A DNA stretch of 64,000 nucleotides from positions 449,792-513,791 of the forward strand of contig WLWN01000001.1 of assembly GCA_012103575.1 (NCBI GenBank), in the 5' to 3' direction. Position 1 is the first letter of the stretch; each line of letters opens with the position of its first letter. The notes below the pieces were generated by a model. That model saw nothing but the letters and a program-made list of their open reading frames with translations, searched no databases and was not told where the DNA came from. Below, piece by piece: positions 61,057 through 64,000 of the stretch. The position numbers were made by a program, and so were the translations under genes. Source of the DNA: Kiritimatiellia bacterium. Its GTDB lineage: Bacteria; Verrucomicrobiota; Kiritimatiellia; WLWN01.

Positions 61057-61575
61057 ATGCTTTGTGAATCTTGCCAAGGGAAAGAAGCGAAAGTCCATTT
61101 AACCCAAGTGGTTGATGGAGCGGTAAAAAAGGTTCATCTTTGTGAAGCATGTGCTGCTGAAAGCGGGTTTGATACGCATGGACCTGTTTCTATCACGGAT
61201 ATTCTTTTAGGCATGGGAGGAGAGAAGACTTCATCGGTTATGCCGGTCCGAGAATCGACGTGTCCTCAATGCAAAATGAGGCGTGCCGATTTTAAAAAAC
61301 TTGGGCGATTAGGGTGTGTAAAATGTTACGAAGTGTTTTCGGATGAATTAGTCCCTTTAATTAAAGCGATGCATCGTGGTGAACAACATGTGGGGAAGAT
61401 TCCAGCCTGTGAGAGTTTACGGGCTCAGGTATCCGTAGAAATTGCCGCTTTACAGAAAGCGCTTTCCCAGGCGATCTCAACTGAAAACTATGAAGAAGCG
61501 GCCCGTATCCGAGATCGTATTGAGGAGTGGCGGGAAAAGATGACACTCAAAAAAGAGGCCTCACGTGAAAGTTGA
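61057..61575 (+). CDS. mcsA: McsA-like activator of arginine kinase
   Basis: 172 residues. Four CxxC pairs bind zinc: MLCESCQGKEAKVHL, HLCEACAAES, ECPQC-type STCPQCKMRRADF and GCVKCYEVF. A C-terminal UVR motif (LSQAISTENYEEAARIRDRI) follows. McsA activates McsB and links it to ClpC. The stop overlaps the mcsB start by 11 bases. Confidence 0.92.
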   Translation: MLCESCQGKEAKVHLTQVVDGAVKKVHLCEACAAESGFDTHGPVSITDILLGMGGEKTSSVMPVRESTCPQCKMRRADFKKLGRLGCVKCYEVFSDELVPLIKAMHRGEQHVGKIPACESLRAQVSVEIAALQKALSQAISTENYEEAARIRDRIEEWREKMTLKKEASRES

Positions 61576-62617
61576 AGAATTTTTAAAACGGCCCGGTTCA
61601 TGGTTGGTTCCAGCGGAAGATAATAGTATTGCCATCAGTAGCCGTATCCGTTTAGCGCGAAACTTTAGGGAATTTCCTTTCCCAGACTGGGCGGGCGAGG
61701 AGAAATGTGTACGTATTTGGGAAGAATTAAAATCGATTTTTAAGGACATGAAATCGTTTCCTGATCCACTTGTCACCGGGATGGGAACGCTGAAAAAACT
61801 AGACAAAAAAATTCTTTTTGAGAGGCATTTAATTAGTCGAGAACACGAAAACAAAGGAAAGGGGAGCGGACTCGTTGTGCGATTCGATGAAAGTATTGCA
61901 ATTATGATAAACGAGGAGGATCATCTTCGGATCCAAGCGCTTCGCCCGGGGCTTGATCTTAAAAGCGCCTGGAGAAGTATTGATGCCGTTGACACAGAAC
62001 TTGAACAGAAAATTAGGTATGCTTTTTCTCCTTCCCTCGGTTATTTAACGGCCTGTCCATCCAATGTGGGAACAGGTATGCGTGCGAGTGTCATGGTGCA
62101 TATCCCTGGATTAGTGCTCATGGATGAAGTCAACCCTATTATCAAAGGGATGGGGAAAATTGGGATAGCCGTTCGCGGACTTTGGGGAGAAGGAACCGAA
62201 GCTTCAGGAAACATGTTTCAGGTCTCCAACCAGATCACGTTGGGTGATAAAGAAGAAGATATGATTGCTCACCTCAAACAAATCATTTTAGAACTCATTG
62301 AACACGAAAGAAATGCGCGTTCTCGTCTTATGGAGAAGAAACCCATGATGGTTCAAGATCATGTCGGGCGCGCCTATGGAATTCTAACCCATGCACATGT
62401 TCTTAGCTCTCAAGAGACCCTAAATTTACTTTCTAGTTTGCGTTTAGGGGTCGATATGGGTATATTAAAAACCGTAGATTTGAGTGTGATTAATGAATTG
62501 TTGATCTTGACTCAACCGGGACACTTGCAGAAATTAGAAGGAAGAAGATTAAAAGCAGATGAACGCGATCAAGTAAGAGCCCAATTGGTTCGTATGAAAT
62601 TACTAAACGGAAAATAA
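61565..62617 (+). CDS. mcsB: Protein-arginine kinase McsB
   Basis: 350 residues, phosphagen-kinase fold. It phosphorylates arginines on proteins, marking them for ClpCP. ISSRIRLARNFREFPFP is the N-terminal nucleotide site. MINEEDHLRIQALRPG and TACPSNVGTGMRASVMVHIP match the ATP:guanido transferase signature, with the active cysteine in TACPSN. EASGNMFQVSNQITLGDKEE is also conserved. The second gene of mcsA-mcsB-clpC, lacking a CtsR gene in view. Confidence 0.94.
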   Translation: MKVEEFLKRPGSWLVPAEDNSIAISSRIRLARNFREFPFPDWAGEEKCVRIWEELKSIFKDMKSFPDPLVTGMGTLKKLDKKILFERHLISREHENKGKGSGLVVRFDESIAIMINEEDHLRIQALRPGLDLKSAWRSIDAVDTELEQKIRYAFSPSLGYLTACPSNVGTGMRASVMVHIPGLVLMDEVNPIIKGMGKIGIAVRGLWGEGTEASGNMFQVSNQITLGDKEEDMIAHLKQIILELIEHERNARSRLMEKKPMMVQDHVGRAYGILTHAHVLSSQETLNLLSSLRLGVDMGILKTVDLSVINELLILTQPGHLQKLEGRRLKADERDQVRAQLVRMKLLNGK

Positions 62618-62641
62618 AGCAGCCTATAAAGACAGGAAACC

Positions 62642-64000
62642 ATGAATAATTTTACACCCAGAGCACAGCAAGTCTTGCAATTCGCCCGAAAAGAAGCCGA
62701 TCGTTTTAATCATGGATATGTAGGAACAGAGCACCTCCTCCTAGGATTTATTGCGTTAGGGCAAGGGGTGGCTGTTAACGTTCTCCAAAAGATGAACGTC
62801 AATCTAGAGACCGTGCGATTAGAAGTAGAAAAAGCGGTCGGGGTGGGACCGGAAACCAAAACAGTGGGGAATGTTCCTTTTACCCCTCGTGTCAAAAAAG
62901 TATTAGCGCTTTCTGGAAGTGAAGCCCGCGCTTTAAACCATTCCTATGTAGGCACCGAGCATATTCTCTTGGGGCTACTTCGAGAAGGCGAAGGTGTGGC
63001 GGCTCGTGTTTTAAAAAATTTAGAGGTTGACTTAGAAAAGACACGTGTCGAAATTATGAAAGAACTGGATCCTAACTTTGAACCTACAGGCGATGAAGGT
63101 GAAACCGTTGAAGGGCAACCTGATGCTCGGGAAAGTAAAACCCCTGCGCTGAGCACCTTTGGCCGAAACTTGACGGATATGGCCTCAAAAAGCGAGCTAG
63201 ATCCTGTCATTGGACGTGAGATGGAAATTGAGCGTGTGATCCAAGTCTTGTGTCGTCGCACCAAAAATAATCCCGTTTTACTCGGTGAAGCCGGTGTAGG
63301 AAAAACGGCTATTGCCGAAGGATTAGCACAAGCTATTGCTTCAGGAGATGTCCCTGATCTTCTCCGTGAAAAGCGTGTCATTACCCTTGATTTGGCCTTA
63401 ATGGTAGCCGGAACCAAATATCGTGGACAATTTGAAGAACGCATTAAAGCCGTCATGGATGAAATCAGGCGGGTTAAAAATGTCATCCTTTTTATCGACG
63501 AATTACACACCATTGTAGGCGCTGGTTCAGCCGAAGGGGCTATGGATGCTTCCAACATCATTAAACCCGCTTTATCGCGTGGAGAATTACAGTGTATTGG
63601 GGCCACAACACTCAACGAGTACCGTAAGTTTATTCAAAAAGATGCCGCTTTAGAGAGACGGTTTCAAACCGTCATGGTGCGTGAACCAACCCTCGAAGAA
63701 AGTGTAGAAATTCTAAAAGGCTTACGGGCCCGGTATGAAGAACATCATCATGCCGAGATTACCGATCAAGCGCTTCAAGCAGCCGTCGACCTATCTGCAC
63801 GATACCTTCCTGATCGGTTTCTTCCTGACAAAGCCATCGATGTCATGGATGAAGCCGGTTCTCGCGCTCGCATTTCCACTATGACCCGTCCACCCAATAT
63901 TAAAAAGCAAGAAGGTGCCATTGACGAAATCAAAAAAAAGAAAGAACAATCCATTCAAGAACAAAAATTTGAAGAGGCCGCGGCCTATAGAGACCAAGAG
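62642..64000 (+). CDS. clpC: ClpC AAA+ unfoldase (partial, runs off the window)
   Basis: The first 453 residues. Two N-domain repeats (FNHGYVGTEHLLLGFIA, LNHSYVGTEHILLGLLRE) are followed by the first AAA domain: Walker A GEAGVGKTAIAEGLA, KYRGQFEERIKAVMDEI, Walker B ILFIDELHTIVGAGSAEGAM and arginine finger DAALERRF. The start of the UVR-containing linker (EQKFEEAAAYRDQE) is at the end. ClpC with ClpP degrades McsB-marked and other proteins. The reading frame is open throughout. Confidence 0.95.
   Translation, partial: MNNFTPRAQQVLQFARKEADRFNHGYVGTEHLLLGFIALGQGVAVNVLQKMNVNLETVRLEVEKAVGVGPETKTVGNVPFTPRVKKVLALSGSEARALNHSYVGTEHILLGLLREGEGVAARVLKNLEVDLEKTRVEIMKELDPNFEPTGDEGETVEGQPDARESKTPALSTFGRNLTDMASKSELDPVIGREMEIERVIQVLCRRTKNNPVLLGEAGVGKTAIAEGLAQAIASGDVPDLLREKRVITLDLALMVAGTKYRGQFEERIKAVMDEIRRVKNVILFIDELHTIVGAGSAEGAMDASNIIKPALSRGELQCIGATTLNEYRKFIQKDAALERRFQTVMVREPTLEESVEILKGLRARYEEHHHAEITDQALQAAVDLSARYLPDRFLPDKAIDVMDEAGSRARISTMTRPPNIKKQEGAIDEIKKKKEQSIQEQKFEEAAAYRDQE

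Overview
The window reads as a chromosome segment of a PVC-group bacterium, most like Verrucomicrobiota (Opitutae-type) or Kiritimatiellota. This is an inference from gene content: an McsA-McsB-ClpC cluster in a Gram-negative with LolCD and an outer-membrane barrel, a UvrB/UvrC-motif protein of the planctomycete/verrucomicrobial kind, and remnants of ebo and YHYH-MbnP-MbnH clusters. No rRNA or other phylogenetic marker was available to settle it. The genome looks like it is in early, active erosion. Housekeeping genes are intact, while most accessory genes carry frameshifts, nonsense codons or insertions. Roughly a fifth to a quarter of the window is mobile DNA.

Layout. 1-5.8 kb: a decayed YHYH / MbnP / MbnH (copper-protein and MauG-like peroxidase) cluster, with a palindromic IS630-IS1380-IS630 composite replacing the MbnP/MbnH junction. 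6-9.1 kb: a decayed ebo cluster (phosphatase, EboC prenyltransferase, EboB hydrolase), all three genes broken. 9.1-13.2 kb: an intact UvrB/C-motif protein, gcvT and AlkD, then a metal-associated (HMA) protein with a broken outer-membrane barrel gene. 13.2-20.7 kb: an accessory junkyard of IS30 elements, toxin-antitoxin modules (one intact, others with decayed toxins), a DUF4143 ATPase fragment, a structured non-coding segment and a broken group II intron. 21-27.4 kb: the core block rnhB-rplS-trmD-khpA-rpsP-ffh-prmC-prfA-rpmE, transcribed leftward. 27.5-35 kb: cyclophilin, thiS-thiO-thiC, a MNT/HEPN pair with a broken toxin, an M29-like aminopeptidase, queE and queD. 35-42 kb: an AraC-Ogt alkyltransferase gene split by IS630, tRNA-Pro, serine acetyltransferase, IS1380, IS30, dciA. 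42.8-45.4 kb: rpsO and pnp. 45.4-50 kb: an IS30-type copy inside a HIT-gene remnant, tRNA-Phe with a dead integrase, IS1380. 50-54.5 kb: PCD, lgt, rluD, UDG and a frameshifted uracil/xanthine permease. 54.5-64 kb: IS1380, tRNA-Thr, heme A synthase, lolC-lolD, a branched-chain aminotransferase and the mcsA-mcsB-clpC stress operon (clpC runs off the end).

The most distinctive signal is a family of near-palindromic miniature elements: six of 163 bp, two short forms of 93-95 bp and one solo end. Their termini match those of the resident IS1380 elements except at one base, and five copies have perfect 5-bp target duplications. In the long form the centre is a GC-rich hairpin between an A-run and a T-run, which has the form of a bidirectional intrinsic terminator. 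These elements therefore look like mobile terminators spread through intergenic regions, one lying 9 bp upstream of lolC.
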